Below are positions 51,356-62,752 of a stretch of DNA of 64,000 bases, in pieces. The notes beneath the pieces were generated by a model. It was not told the DNA's origin. It saw only the letters and a list, made by a program, of their open reading frames with translations, and did no database searches. Made by a program: the position numbers and the translations under genes. Within the stretch, counting starts at the first letter, position 1. Each line of letters begins with the position of its first letter. This DNA is from Diphasiastrum complanatum (lineage: Eukaryota; Streptophyta; Lycopodiopsida; Lycopodiales; Lycopodiaceae), in the NCBI GenBank assembly GCA_029204225.1, contig CM055112.1, positions 30,158,203 through 30,222,202 of the forward strand, read 5' to 3'.

Positions 51356-51921
51356 AACTGTTCATTTTGGTTTTCTACTGTTTTGATTGGTTTTTTTAAA
51401 AAAATTACGGTTTAATGGCATAAGAACAGCCTCAAACAGGCAAAATTAAATCAATTAAGAATATACACAAATGTATATAATATTATATAAAACATTTATA
51501 AAAGAAAAACAAAAGAAAAAAATTTATATATGCGTTCTGGAACGTGGATGCGGAATGCGAGTCACGACAACAATGACATACAACACACACACACACACAC
51601 ATATAGATTGCTATTCATCTTGTGTTGAATTGAAATTGTGTGAGTTCAAGTACGTTATGATCGATGCATGCTATCTTTTTAAAATTTCTACATGGTATAT
51701 AGCTATATCAATTCATGCGAACTTGAGTGTTCCAAATATTTCCATATATTGTTGCGAGGTGAGAAAATCGCTCCTTTCCCATTGAATTTGGTGAGAATCC
51801 CAATCATTCTCAGTTTTGCATGAGAGAGTCATATTTGTGGTTCAGCATGTAATTATGTCCCTTTTATCAGGCAGAACTCTTTTTTTGACTTTGCGGGAAA
51901 GAGTCCGCCGGGGCAGAAGCT
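51356..51921 (+). promoter_or_regulatory. Upstream region of the malonyl-CoA decarboxylase gene
   Basis: AT-rich DNA between the truncated copia element and the chosen start codon. The frame of ATG 51922 is closed by TGA at 51886-51888, so no in-frame upstream Met exists without splicing. An alternative is an upstream 5' UTR exon joined near 51900. No firm promoter element was identified. The transposon end only 570 bp upstream means the native promoter may be short or interrupted. Confidence 0.35.
51583..51600. repeat. (CA)9 microsatellite
   Basis: 18-bp CA tract between the copia remnant and the malonyl-CoA decarboxylase gene. Confidence 0.85.
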
Positions 51922-54900
51922 ATGAGGTACAGGAGGTTGATGAGGTTGATGAGGATGGGATTCAGAATTCAAACTGATGCTGAGTGTGTCCCTGCATTTG
52001 TGAGTAGACATCTTACTTCTGTTCAGGTGCAACAGTCTAGGCACGATACAAAGTCTTATCCATTCTGTTTTTTAGCAATTCTACACTCTATTTTCCCTCC
52101 TGGCTTTTACAATACTTATGACTCCACACTATGACTGGTACATTGTATTACATTAGAATGTTTTGGAACTTGCCTGGCTAGTTTGATCTTAACCAGCGGT
52201 CAATGTAAAACCTCCATACACTCGAGAAATATTTTTTTAGGTTAGTTGTTTTCCATTGTCAAAGGAGCATGTGAACTCTTTCCAAATTGTGTTAACAATT
52301 GGCACAAGTAGATAATATAGGTATATAGGATTGTGTCACTTTCAAACGACTGATTTGGAAAGAACTATCTAACATGACAGTCTACTGAATGTCCTGTGCT
52401 GCTTACTTGCAACAAGACATTGGCTTCATGTTTGCTTGAGAGGTTTGGATGGCCACTGCAGCCATTCTGGACATTTTCTTTTTTGAGGAAGCTGTGAGGC
52501 AATGACTACAAACAGATCAAATCCTGCATCCCCTTTTAACAGCTGATGCAGTGAATTCTAGAGCTTCAACCAAATTTTATAGTTCTTGCTGAACTTCAGT
52601 CATCCAGCTCCAGGATATTCTTTTTTGCCTCAATTGCCGAACTCCACTAATCCAATTCAAGAACCAATATTCTTTTGTGCCTCATAAACTGCATACTTCT
52701 GCACTTATTTGTGTCAAGCATAAGTACCACTGGATGTTTCCATACTTCAAAGTTCAATATTCTACTAATTACTTATCTGCAAGTCTGATTATGGTTTTTC
52801 TCATTTAGGTTAGATATGTAAAAAGATGGTTATGAAGTTGATAATGCTGATATTTCTAACTATTTTTCAAAAATTTTTGCAGCCAAACAACGATAAGGTT
52901 GGAAAAGTGTTAAATCAGGACATTCTCTCTTCTAACAGTGTTTCAACTGTTGAGACATGCAAATTTGCTGCTGCTTCTCCTTTAAATTATTGCGAGTCAC
53001 CAAGGTTGGTATGGAGATTCAAAACTTAAATGATAGGGTTCTCATCAAATTATTATTATGATGCTATTGATCACTTATAGTTTGTTCTCATGTCAAGAGG
53101 ATTCAAAGCCGCTCTAACAGAGGCTCAAGGGATTTCACCTCTCACCGAACTCACATAAAGCTAGCCATGGTTAAGATGTTTTTTGCTTGGTCCATAGAAC
53201 TGAGGAGTAGGCATTGATTCATTTTAACTTAGGAAGTTAATTTGAGCAGCTGAGAAGTCTTAGCCTCAAATTTAGGAATAGGTGAGAATGTATAGAACTA
53301 TCAGGAATAATTGAAGAAGGTATAAATTTCATGCGATTGAGCTAAACAGCTATTTACATTCTTTCAAGCCAAAAATATTTTCCATTACTCAAGGAGATTT
53401 CATGCTTGGGGCAATCATGTAGGTTTTTTTTTTGACTTCATAATCTTTTTTAAAAAGTTTTACTATAATAGTAATCCCGAGGGGAGTGTCTTTGGAAAAA
53501 TGTGACTTAAGGCCTTATACTGTTTTAGGGAAATTTATCTGCTAGCTCTGTATATCATTGCGTACATATTGTAGGTGATAACGTTCTTTAGAAGTCTATT
53601 TTATCCTGCTGTTGGAGTTTCCATGATTATCAAGAAAAAATATGCTTTCTAGATGTCTTTAGCATCGAGTTCAATTGTTGAATGGAATGGCTATACCAGT
53701 CTCTAGAGTAATTCTTTCGTTATTTTACAAAATTTTTGGGCTTTGTTAGATTGTTAAATGCATAGGTGGAATCATGCTCAGAATGCAAGCATTCAACACT
53801 TTGGAGTTGCTGAAGGTTTTGCTGTACTTACATTAGGATACTCAAGCGAGTGCAACAATTGATGTATGAGGCTATTCATATGAAAAACACTGACATGCCA
53901 GATAAGACACTTGGCCTGCTTCGACAGGTATGACTAACATTTTCGAGGATCTTCCGTTTGTGTCTGAAGATATTATGTTCGTTCATGACAATAGACAATG
54001 TTTGTGCAAATCTTAACAAATTCTTTGCATTGGAATTGATATGTTCACCATGTGTAGGAATACCTCAAACTTGACTGGGAGGGTCGCAGTAGGGCACTTC
54101 TTGTGCTCTCTACAGAGTTTGGAATTGATAACGCGCGAGTGGTGAACCTCATGCGTCACTATCTGAGTTTGCAGCCAGGTATTCTACATTAATTGTTTAT
54201 GACCCATCATCACTTTTTATTGCATTGGTAGGCATATAGAGCTGGACTGTTACTAATATGCTATGCATGGCTCTGTGCAAGTCACCAGATGACAGTAAAC
54301 GGGAGATCCAAAAGCTGGAAGACAGTGAGAGAGGTGTGCTAGCAGCTCGATACAGGACAGAACATGACTTACGCTCTGCTCTTGTGCCATTATCATCTAG
54401 GCTCTTTGAGCATATGAATGGTCAAGTTGGTGGTTTGAAGTTTCTAGTTGATCTTCGGGCTGATCTAATCTCTGTCATCAAGTAATTCATTCTCCCTTGC
54501 ACTATCACCTCTTGCATTTCTTAGATTACAACTGATTTGGGTATGAACGTGATAATGTCAAACTGGTAACTTAATCCTGCTGGAGAAACTCGTTGCTCAT
54601 TTTTAGTAGAAAACCAAAGAAAGAAGGCTTGAAGTATGTCTTTGTGATAATTCATATGAATTTCAAGTGCTTTTCAGAAATGCATCATTCAAAGTATTTT
54701 TGCCTGAATTCCAGTTCTATTTCTCTCAAACAAACCTGTAAGAATTTCCTGTTTACTGCAGACAACAGAATCTAGCATCTCTAAGGGCTCTTGATGCAAA
54801 TTTAAAGGGCATGTTCTCAACATGGCTAGGCCCTGCATGTTTAGAACTCCACCAGATTACGTGGGAGGATTCGGCATCCTTACTAGAGAAGATTGTTGGC

Positions 54901-55114
54901 TACGAGGCAAGTCATGCTCATGTAACAGTTTAAATTCTAAAGACCCAAGCTGACTGATTTGTCTGTGTCTGCATTGTTGGTCCAGAGATAGTCTTCTTAG
55001 CATAAAAAAATCTACTCTCACAGGCTGTTCATCCTATAAGTAACCTTTATGATCTAAAGAGGAGGCTTGGGGTAGGTCGTCGATGCTATGGATACTTCCA
55101 TCCGGCAATGCCAG
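51922..55114 (+). CDS. Malonyl-CoA decarboxylase, N-terminal 280 residues (3' part missing from window)
   Basis: Exons: 51922-51999, 52883-53004, 53837-53927, 54058-54178, 54289-54481, 54762-54906, 55024-55114 (ends phase 1); frame is kept at every junction. The enzyme converts malonyl-CoA to acetyl-CoA and CO2, controlling malonyl-CoA level in mitochondria, peroxisomes or cytosol depending on targeting. Visible: the helical MCD N-terminal domain (LGLLRQ then EYLKLDWEGRSRALLVLSTE; FEHMNGQVGGLKFLVDLRAD) and the start of the catalytic domain (LELHQITWEDSASLLEKIV; SNLYDLKRRLGVGRRCYGYF; HPAMPG). The short basic start (MRYRRLMRLMRMGFRIQ) could be a mitochondrial-type presequence; this is an inference. 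Intron 6 has a GC donor (GAG|GCAAGT). The next expected coding (EPLIFIEVAL-like) and the catalytic Ser/His region were not found up to 64000. Confidence 0.9.
54907..55023 (+). other. GC-AG intron in the malonyl-CoA decarboxylase gene
   Basis: The exon ends GGCTACGAG and the intron starts GCAAGT, the strong consensus of the rare GC donor class. It ends CTCACAG. Using it restores the conserved GYE-AVHPISNLYDLKRR join. No GT within reach gives an in-frame alternative that keeps this conserved stretch. Confidence 0.85.
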
Positions 55115-55559
55115 GTAATTAACCTTAGTTTTTTCCTAACTGCTGTTTAGAAGGAAGCAATTGCAATAGGATGAATATCTTGCCACAAAGGCAGATGATA
55201 GTGCAATCAATCAATGAAAGCTATTCAATTTACCAACTTCAAATTTTGTTTTCTAAGTATACCAGAATGATAATTTTATCCTTCACTCGTAATTGTGACA
55301 GCAATCTTCCAATCATGCTTACATTATCTTGGACCTTGGTGAAGAAAACAAAACTTTCAAAAACAGAACCTGTCTAGCTGGACAAGGGAAGCACGACCTT
55401 TCCCAAGTCTAGCTGTAGCACTTACTTGCTAGTAAAAATTAACTTCTGTGAAATTTCTCTCGAGTTGCAATAACCTGCAGGTAACCACAATCACTAAGAT
55501 GGTTTTGCTCCATTTTCAACTACCAAGAAGAAAGATTTACAAGATTCCAACCTAGAAAG

Positions 55560-57080
55560 CCATATATAACTTATGTATCGATGTTATGTTTAGGATAATA
55601 CCTGCCTGGCATGGCAAAGGAGACATGCAATCCTTAACCCCGTATAGTCCAACCACAAAGTTTATGACCATCTGCTAGAATGTCGTAGGCACATTCATTA
55701 ATCCAAAAGGTAGCACTAAGAACTCATAATGTTCGAACCTCATCCAAGAACCAGTTTTTTGCACGTCTCTTGGACGAATTCTAATATGATGGTACCTTGT
55801 TTTGAAATCAATCTTAGTGAAGTATTTAGCTCCCTTGTCCTTGGCAATGGATATATTTTTTTAATAGTTACTTTATTTAATCCCTTATAGTCGACACACA
55901 TCTGGAAGCCTCCAATTTTCTTCTCCTTCAGAAGAACAGGAGCACCCCATGGCAACTTACTGGGCTTAAGATAGTTCTCTGTTTGGTTAGTAATCTCTAT
56001 CTTCTCTTTTCGAAAACAGACACGGTTGCTAGAGATATGTTGACTACCTAGAATTAACTCTATTTTGTGGTAAACTGGCTTAGAAGGTGGTAAACCATGA
56101 TGTAATTCTATTGGAAATACATCTCGAAATTCATTTACGATCTCATTCTTTTATGTCTGCTCCTTCTCTAAATGCACCGAGTTAAAACTTTAAAAAATTC
56201 AAAACTATTTTGATACATTGCAGAAATATCCAAAATGGTTATGGCAAACAAAGAACAAGCATCGTATTGTGAAATATAAAAAATTTCCACTACATTTGTG
56301 GTAGAAACCATCTCAAATGGATGTACATATCTATCTCCAAATAGTATAACTACTCTATCTCCTAGTCTGAATGAGAGGATATGATTCTCAAAATCAATAT
56401 CAAGAGATGGACTTGTAGCCTAAAATAATATATGTATGTGCTCTTCAAAATATGAAAATCAATTAATTCTTTGTAATCTTGTATCACTACTAGGAGCTTT
56501 TGTAGTTTGACTTCTCAAATCTCCAACTTGGCTACCGAAGCTAGATATATTTTATGTCTATGATTGCTGGCTTTAGCGTTTGCACAAGATGAGAATAATA
56601 ATTTTTTTTTTATGAGTTGATCCACCGTCCACTAAAATACCAACTTCTTGATTTTTTACTGTGCCTCTCAAACGAAATGAATCATTAGAATCGAATGATG
56701 GATCTTAATTTTATAATTCAATGAATTGTTGGCAGTAAGAGGTCCAAACTCGTAGTCCCCATGTTCCAATTTATGAATGTTTGATAGTAGTTGGAATTAT
56801 CCGCACTAAGAATGATTTCTTGACCCCACCAAGACGACGCCCTGCCATGGAGAAATAGGACACCGTTCTCAATTTTTTCTCTTTCGGAATACTGTCAAGA
56901 TTGAAATAACTATTCCATTTGACCCGCAAATTGTCCACGATCTCAGGTTTTTCTTCTTTTTTCTCCCTCGAATACAGTTCAGGTTGAAAACCTAAATTCG
57001 GAGAAGCGAAGCTTTTGACCCGTGTCAGGAAAACTTCCATTTGCTGATCTCGCAATACTTGCAGTTCCATCCCTTGTTAT
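55560..57080 (-). pseudogene. Ty3/gypsy gag-protease-RT remnant
   Basis: Minus strand, 5' to 3': a gag-tail-like frame 57070-56771 (MELQVLRDQQMEVFLTRVKS); a retropepsin-like piece with GILVDGGSTH near 56620 (usual active site DSGSTH, here DGGSTH); eroded spacer; RT start MPWGAPVLLKEKKIGGFQMC with VDYKGLNKVTIKKIYPLPR (55955-55740); then shifted frames with HIRIRPRDVQKTG and EHYEFLVLPFGLMNVP down to about 55560. Stops and frameshifts throughout; integrase and LTRs not seen. It lies after the last visible malonyl-CoA decarboxylase exon, possibly inside that gene's intron 7. Confidence 0.85.
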
Positions 57081-58705
57081 TGATTATCTGTAGCAAAAAG
57101 TCGCTGAAATTAGCTAACAAATATGTCTATCTCTTCAACCTTATTGAAACCAATTGTAACCTTGTAAAATTACGTAAAATAGCTGAAAAGCAATAAAAAT
57201 TAATTTCATGACTCGATACACTGTTTCATTACTATTCAGTACAAAATCGACATTAACCCTGGCATGCCTGGCATGCAAACATCAACATGCAATTGTCTTA
57301 CTACGGAATGGTTTTTATGCAATTGGTCATTCCAAACTGTAAAGTGTAGTTGTCATGGTTCTACTACGCAAAAGTTTTCAGAAAAGGATTAGCACTGCTC
57401 AAACTAATGTAAGTCACTGTTGCATGCCTCCAAAACCTTTAGAGTGATGCAAAACATGATTATTTAATTGAGAAAAAAGCAACCTATTGCTTAATTTATG
57501 ACATGCAATTAGAACATCTACGAAAATTTGCAAATTTTACAATGGAAATTGGCAAGTTTTTGATGATGATAACTTCGGCTACAGGGCACCAAATTGGTCA
57601 TTGTACAACAAAGTAGAGAGGGAGTGAGGTTAGCAAGAGGCCTTCTATGTCAACCTGACCGTGTCATCCACATGTGCGCATATTAAATGCTCAAAGAGTT
57701 TTAGATGCTCAAAAGAATAGGAGGGCACACTTTTCCTAGAGGCATATCTATGCTTCGCATGGCCTCAGAGAGTGATCAACAAGAGTCTCTAAAGACTTAT
57801 TAGGAATTAGTGAAGGCTCCTATTAGATTTAGATCTACTACTAAGCTCAGAACAAGCTAAAGTCATCTTTTGAGAGGGTGTCTTACTATGAAACTTTGGA
57901 AAAACTGTGTAGAAGCCTTGAGCAATCATAACAGGTGTTTGATAGCTTGATTCAAAGGCCAAAAGACACAAAATAGCCTCCTTACAACAAACAGACCAGA
58001 GAAATCGAAGTACTAAATGTCCAAAAAAGCATAAGAAACACTAGTTTTTTGGACTCTTCAGACTGTGTTCGACCACTACCATAGCTTCTTAACAACTTCA
58101 TAATACCTCAGAGAGAGTGCATGCAGAATTAATAAGATATAAATTGACTCTACCCTATGTGAAATTCTCATTAAAAACGACGATTTTTGACAAAAAATCA
58201 ACTTTTCCCATACGTTTTCATGGATCTTAACCTCATGCAAGTTCAAAGTTCAAACGATCCTAATTAGAGCCAAAACAATCCTCATAAGGATCAACAAGTT
58301 CTGATTTTACTCAATACTAGCTCTTATTCTCAGTTTATAGCAAAAAAATGTCGATTTTCGACTAATTTCAACCATAAATAACAATCTAGAGGTCGTATCA
58401 ACAACATAATTGGCATGAAATCATTAAAACTCTTCTTAACGATTCTACAATAGCAAGCAATGTTTTTGACATCACTAACATATAGTCCCGTATGAGATAA
58501 TGAAGTTAGATAGTCATCTTGGACTATATATATGTGTGCATCCCATTTGTATAATAAGACACTTTTGTAAGCAATACTGACTATTCTCCTCGGCTGTCCA
58601 CGAGTTTCTACAAGAAGGTTTTTAGCCATCTCTCTCTTTCTTTTGAGAATGCTTTGTGTGATTGAATAGTTAAGATTCTGGATCCTTAGGCTTCTATTTC
58701 CTACA
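57081..58705. other. Unassigned stretch including the probable 5' LTR of the next copia element
   Basis: No gene. The right end, just before the primer binding site at 58706, ends CTACA and contains a TATA-like ATATATATGTG near 58527, so the last few hundred bases are probably a copia 5' LTR. Its left end was not found. The minus-strand frame 58629-58330 is an antisense shadow. Confidence 0.45.
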
Positions 58706-58718
58706 TGGTATCAGAGCC
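58706..58718 (+). other. Primer binding site, initiator tRNA-Met type
   Basis: TGGTATCAGAGCC preceded by a CA dinucleotide, the typical end of a copia 5' LTR. It sets the plus orientation of the element. Confidence 0.88.
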
Positions 58719-59287
58719 TTTAGGTGATCATATTGCTTGCAGGAAGGCGCCCAATATGAATGAAGCTATCTTCTTCCCCTTTTGGTTGCAGAAAATCATC
58801 AAGCTGCTGATTTTTGCAGGAGAAGAATCTGTTCATCTTTTTATAGCTTTTTTGAAGGAAATTGCAGGGCACCTTCACCTATTTGAGAGCTAGCAGTAGG
58901 GCGCCCATGCTCAAACCAATTGCATGTAATCTTGACTCAATTACATGTTGAAAATTTCAGATTTACTTCTTAAATGAAGATACATTTGTTTTGGACACAT
59001 TTCTTGCTGAAATTTCCCTGTTGGTGAGCTTGGAGTAGGGCGCTACCATCAGCTCTATATGCACATAGTGTGCACTCTTTTCAGCCACAAATTTCTGATT
59101 TTTGGTTTTGGCTTCATTCGAAGTCTACCTATTTATCAGCCACCTATTTCATTACTTGTTGAGCAAATTGCATGTGGAGCATTGCAATCTATTGTGCTCA
59201 TAATTTCAGCTTTGAGGTCGCTGCCCTTTGAGTAGATTTTGTCTTGAAAAGTCTATTTCCTATCTACTACAAGCTGATTTTTCTGTT

Positions 59288-61642
59288 ATGGCTAAAGAAT
59301 CGGAGTCTATTGGTTCTTTATTTAATGAAGATAGGCTGGATGGCACAAACTATTTCTTGTAGTGCTACATGATAAAGAACCTTCTAATTGCTAAAGGTTT
59401 GTGGGAAGTAGTTAATGGTGACGAAGAGAGGCCGCCTACCTTGGCACCTATTACACCATCTAGAACAACTACTTCTTCATCTACGGAGGTGTCTTCCGAT
59501 GAGCAAAAGAAGTGGGATCGACGAGATGCACAAGCACATTCCGTCATTGCATTATCAGTGAAGAGATCTATCCTTCCTCATATTAAGATCATGCAAGACT
59601 TCCAAAAGTGCTTGGGAGACTCTTGCCAAGATGTTTCAAGTCAAGAATGCAGCAAAAGTGGTATATCTTCGAAATCAACTTTCTATCTTGAAGATGCAAG
59701 AAGGTAATTTGCTTACAAACCACTTGACGAAGATCAAGGATCTTCGAGAGGAGCTTCTTAGTATTGATGAGGTGATTGAGAACTCACAATTTGTATCTAT
59801 TACTCTCTACTCTCTTCCTAATTCTTACCTTCCATTTGTGTCATCATTGAGCATTTTTCTTAGGGGACAACAAATCTCCTTCGACGAACTTGTTGGCTTA
59901 CTTCTTCAAGAAGAGCAAACAAGGATCAACTTTGGTGAACAAGAAGATCAAGCTTTCTTTGCAAAAGGCAAAGGCAAAGGCAAGTGGAAAGGGAAGCCTT
60001 CTTTCAAAACTTCCAAAGATGATCAAAAATCTAAGGAAGCTCAAGATCAAAGCTCCAAGAAGAAGGGTAAGTGCCACTATTGCAAGAAGTTTGGGCATCA
60101 CATCAAAGAATGTAGGAAGAGGTTTGCAAGGAAAAAGAGAAAGGTAACGATACAAGTACCGCAATCATTACTTTAGAACAACAATTTGGAAAGGAGGATA
60201 ATCTTTTCAATAATGATTATGCTTTTGTCACTAATAATCTCATCTCTCCTCAAGACGAGATTTCTGCCACTTCAAATCTTGCTGGTTTTTCAGCAGAAAA
60301 AAGCTCATCTTCAGCTTTACAAGTTGCTGTTTTTTCATCTATTGATTGGGTGATTGATAGCGGTGCCACACGCCATATGACTTATCACAAAGAAGTCTTC
60401 ACAAAGCTTGTGAAAGTGCATGATGGAAGCAAAATTCAAGGTGTTGATAACACCTCTTATCCTATCAAAGGTATTGGAGTGATCCCCATTATCTTACCCA
60501 ATGGTGAGGAGAAGTACATTCATAATGTACTTTATGTTCCAAAAATAAAAAAAGAATCTCATTTCGGTCTCTACAATTATGAACCAAGGATTGGTTGTGG
60601 AATTCAAAGAAGACAAGTGTCTTATCAAAGACCCAAAGAGATCTCTTATGATCATTGCTTCGGAAACCTATGAGCGAAGAGCTTCATCATCTTTTTGTCT
60701 TGTTGCATCAAGTTCACATTCTTTGGAGTTGGCTGAATTATGGCATGCTAGGTTTGGACATCTCAACTTTGCTAGCTTGAAGATGTTGAAGAGATTCAAT
60801 ATGGTTGAAGACATTCCTCATATTGAGCATCCCGAAGGACATGTATGCGAAGGATGCATACTTGGAAAATTTCAAAGGCAAGCTTTTCCAATTGATGGAA
60901 CTATTAGAGTTGATGGCAAATTTGATTTGGTTCATAGTGATGTATGTGGTCCAATGAGGACCGAATCCATTGGAAGGTGTAAGTACTTTGTTACTTTTAT
61001 TGATGACCTTTCAAGATTTACATGGATTTATCCTATGAAGGCAAAATCTGAAGTTTTTCTACGCTTTAAGGATTTTCTAGCAATGATAGAAAACCAGTTT
61101 GGGCACTCTTTAAAAATCTTACATACCGACCGAGGAGGGGAATATATAAAGAATACGTTCGGTACTTATCTTCAAAGCAAAGGTATCCATCATCAAATGA
61201 CATACCCTTACATACCTCAACAAATGGTGTTGCCGAAAGAAAGAATCGCACTATTATGGAGATGGCTCGATGCATGCTCAAGGCAAAGGGCCTACCTCAC
61301 AAGTTTTGGGCTGAAGTGGTTATAACGGCGACTTACATTAGTAATCGGTGTCCTACTAAAGCCTTGAAGGTATTAACTCCTTATGAAGTTTGGTATGGTA
61401 AGAAGCCTACTATTTCTCACTTACGCATCTTTGGTTGCACGACTTATGCTTTCATTCCCGATAAGCTAAGAACCAAGCTTGATGATAAAGGAGTTAAATG
61501 CATATTTGCTGGCTATAGTAGCGAAAGCAAGGGCTATAGATTGTTTAATATGGATACTAATAAAATCATAGTAAGTCGTGATGTTCATTTTGATGAAAAG
61601 ACCTCCTATGATGTGAAACTGGAAGACGAAAGAGCTGACTAA
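59288..61642 (+). pseudogene. Ty1/copia element: gag, protease, integrase; truncated before RT
   Basis: ATG 59288 opens gag (MAKESESIGSLFNEDRLDGT) with one TAG after NYFL and a frameshift near 59605. Gag continues at 59631-60176 with a CCHC knuckle CHYCKKFGHHIKEC. Protease VIDSGATRHMTYHKEVFTKL is at 60350. Pre-integrase ELWHARFGHLNFASLKMLKR with CEGCILGKFQRQAF and integrase core LVHSDVCGPMRTESIGRCKY (first Asp), LKILHTDRGGEYIKNTFGTY (second Asp) are in 60579-61325. A frameshift near 61230 leads to ARCMLKAKGLPHKFWAEVV and SKGYRLFNMDTNKIIVSRDV (61256-61642). The frame stops there; no RT or 3' LTR follows. The few lesions suggest a fairly young copy compared with the other copia remnant. It is also downstream of malonyl-CoA decarboxylase exon 7. 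Confidence 0.93.
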
Positions 61643-62673
61643 TCATATTGACTTTTTTTTTTTGGTGGGTCAAGTTTCTCTGAAGTCTATTGCTGGGAAC
61701 ACAAAACATGTCAGACCTTTAATAAGTCACCTTGCTCTAGTAATTCATGCTTTTTAATTTCCAATTAGATTATCATTGAACCACTAATCTGCATACGGTG
61801 GTTCATTTTTGATTAGTTTCAACAAATTGTATGTTTTTTCTCAGCTTCATCGTTGGAAATCTAGTAGAACAGTACATGAATTTTCTATGTTCCGCAATGA
61901 TGTCCATTTATCTGCCTAGGACTGCTCCACACAAAAAATACGAACTGGCATGCTCAGTTGCAAAGTTCCTGCATGCAGTTGGAAACTGGGTACATGTAAC
62001 AGTGGCAATGGAAAAAATTGCAGCGATACTTTCTTAAAAGACCTTTTGCATAGAAATTATCAGCATTGTCGGCTTTAATTAATATGGTCTCACTGAGAAC
62101 AATCAAAATACAAGCATTGAAATAATAAAAATAAAATATGAATAGCCAAAAAAATGCTAAAAAAATGCCAGAAAAAGCAAAAAGCAGATTTGTAGTGAGT
62201 AGTGAATCTAACAGTGATCTTTGCAATAAGTGCGTACTCTGGAAACAGGTCAGTACTGTGATGTTTTTCATAGTGAATCATGCATCCATCACCGTTTTTT
62301 GCAAAAAACACTATGGAAAGTATTGCCATGTTTTTCATGGCAAATCATGCAGCCATTGCCATTTTTGCAAAAATTCAGATGTGCGTCAGTTTATTGCCAA
62401 CTCCAACTGAAGATGCCCGTCAGTTTACAAGCCAAAAGCAAATGCTAGTCAGTTTGTTGTTCGTTGACTCCTACTTGATCTGCACTTTTATAAAAGAAAA
62501 ACAAAAAGCAGTACATCCTAAAAAAATTTCACGCTCGGTTCTGGAACGGACAACAATGGATCTGATGCATCATATATGATTAGCTGGCCCAATGATTCCC
62601 AAATGTGAAATGAGGGACAAAAATGAGCATTGAGGGGTTTTGGGGGGGAAATTAATTAATTAATTATTTAGAT
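61643..62673. other. Unassigned AT-rich stretch
   Basis: No gene or clear LTR. Short frames (61831-62037, 62138-62410, 62280-62579) have no recognisable domain. The sequence has several near-repeats of words such as GCAAAAA and TTTTTCATRGYRAATCATGC (62260-62350), suggesting a small local duplication. Confidence 0.5.
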
Positions 62674-62752
62674 GAACCGTACCACGGTTCAAGGAACCGT
62701 GGTACGGTTCCTTCCACGGTTCCCAGGACCCACGGTTCTGGGAACCGTGGGT
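62674..62752. repeat. Pair of strong inverted repeats (ACGGTTC/GAACCGT hairpins)
   Basis: First hairpin: GAACCGTACCACGGTTC (62674-62690) and its exact complement GAACCGTGGTACGGTTC (62694-62710) with a 3-base loop. Second: ACCCACGGTTC (62728-62738) and GAACCGTGGGT (62742-62752), also a 3-base loop. The 17-bp arm is itself nearly palindromic. An ATTAATTAATTAATTA run precedes it. Possible terminal part of a foldback or MITE-type element. Confidence 0.85.

Noticed and set aside
54258-54485. Malonyl-CoA decarboxylase exon starting at the ATG 54258 or at 54282
   Set aside because: These starts do not match the phase of the previous exon (phase 1 at 54178). The acceptor ending at 54288 keeps frame and gives the conserved join.
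58330-58629. 99-codon minus-strand frame
   Set aside because: Antisense to the probable copia 5' LTR. No domain.
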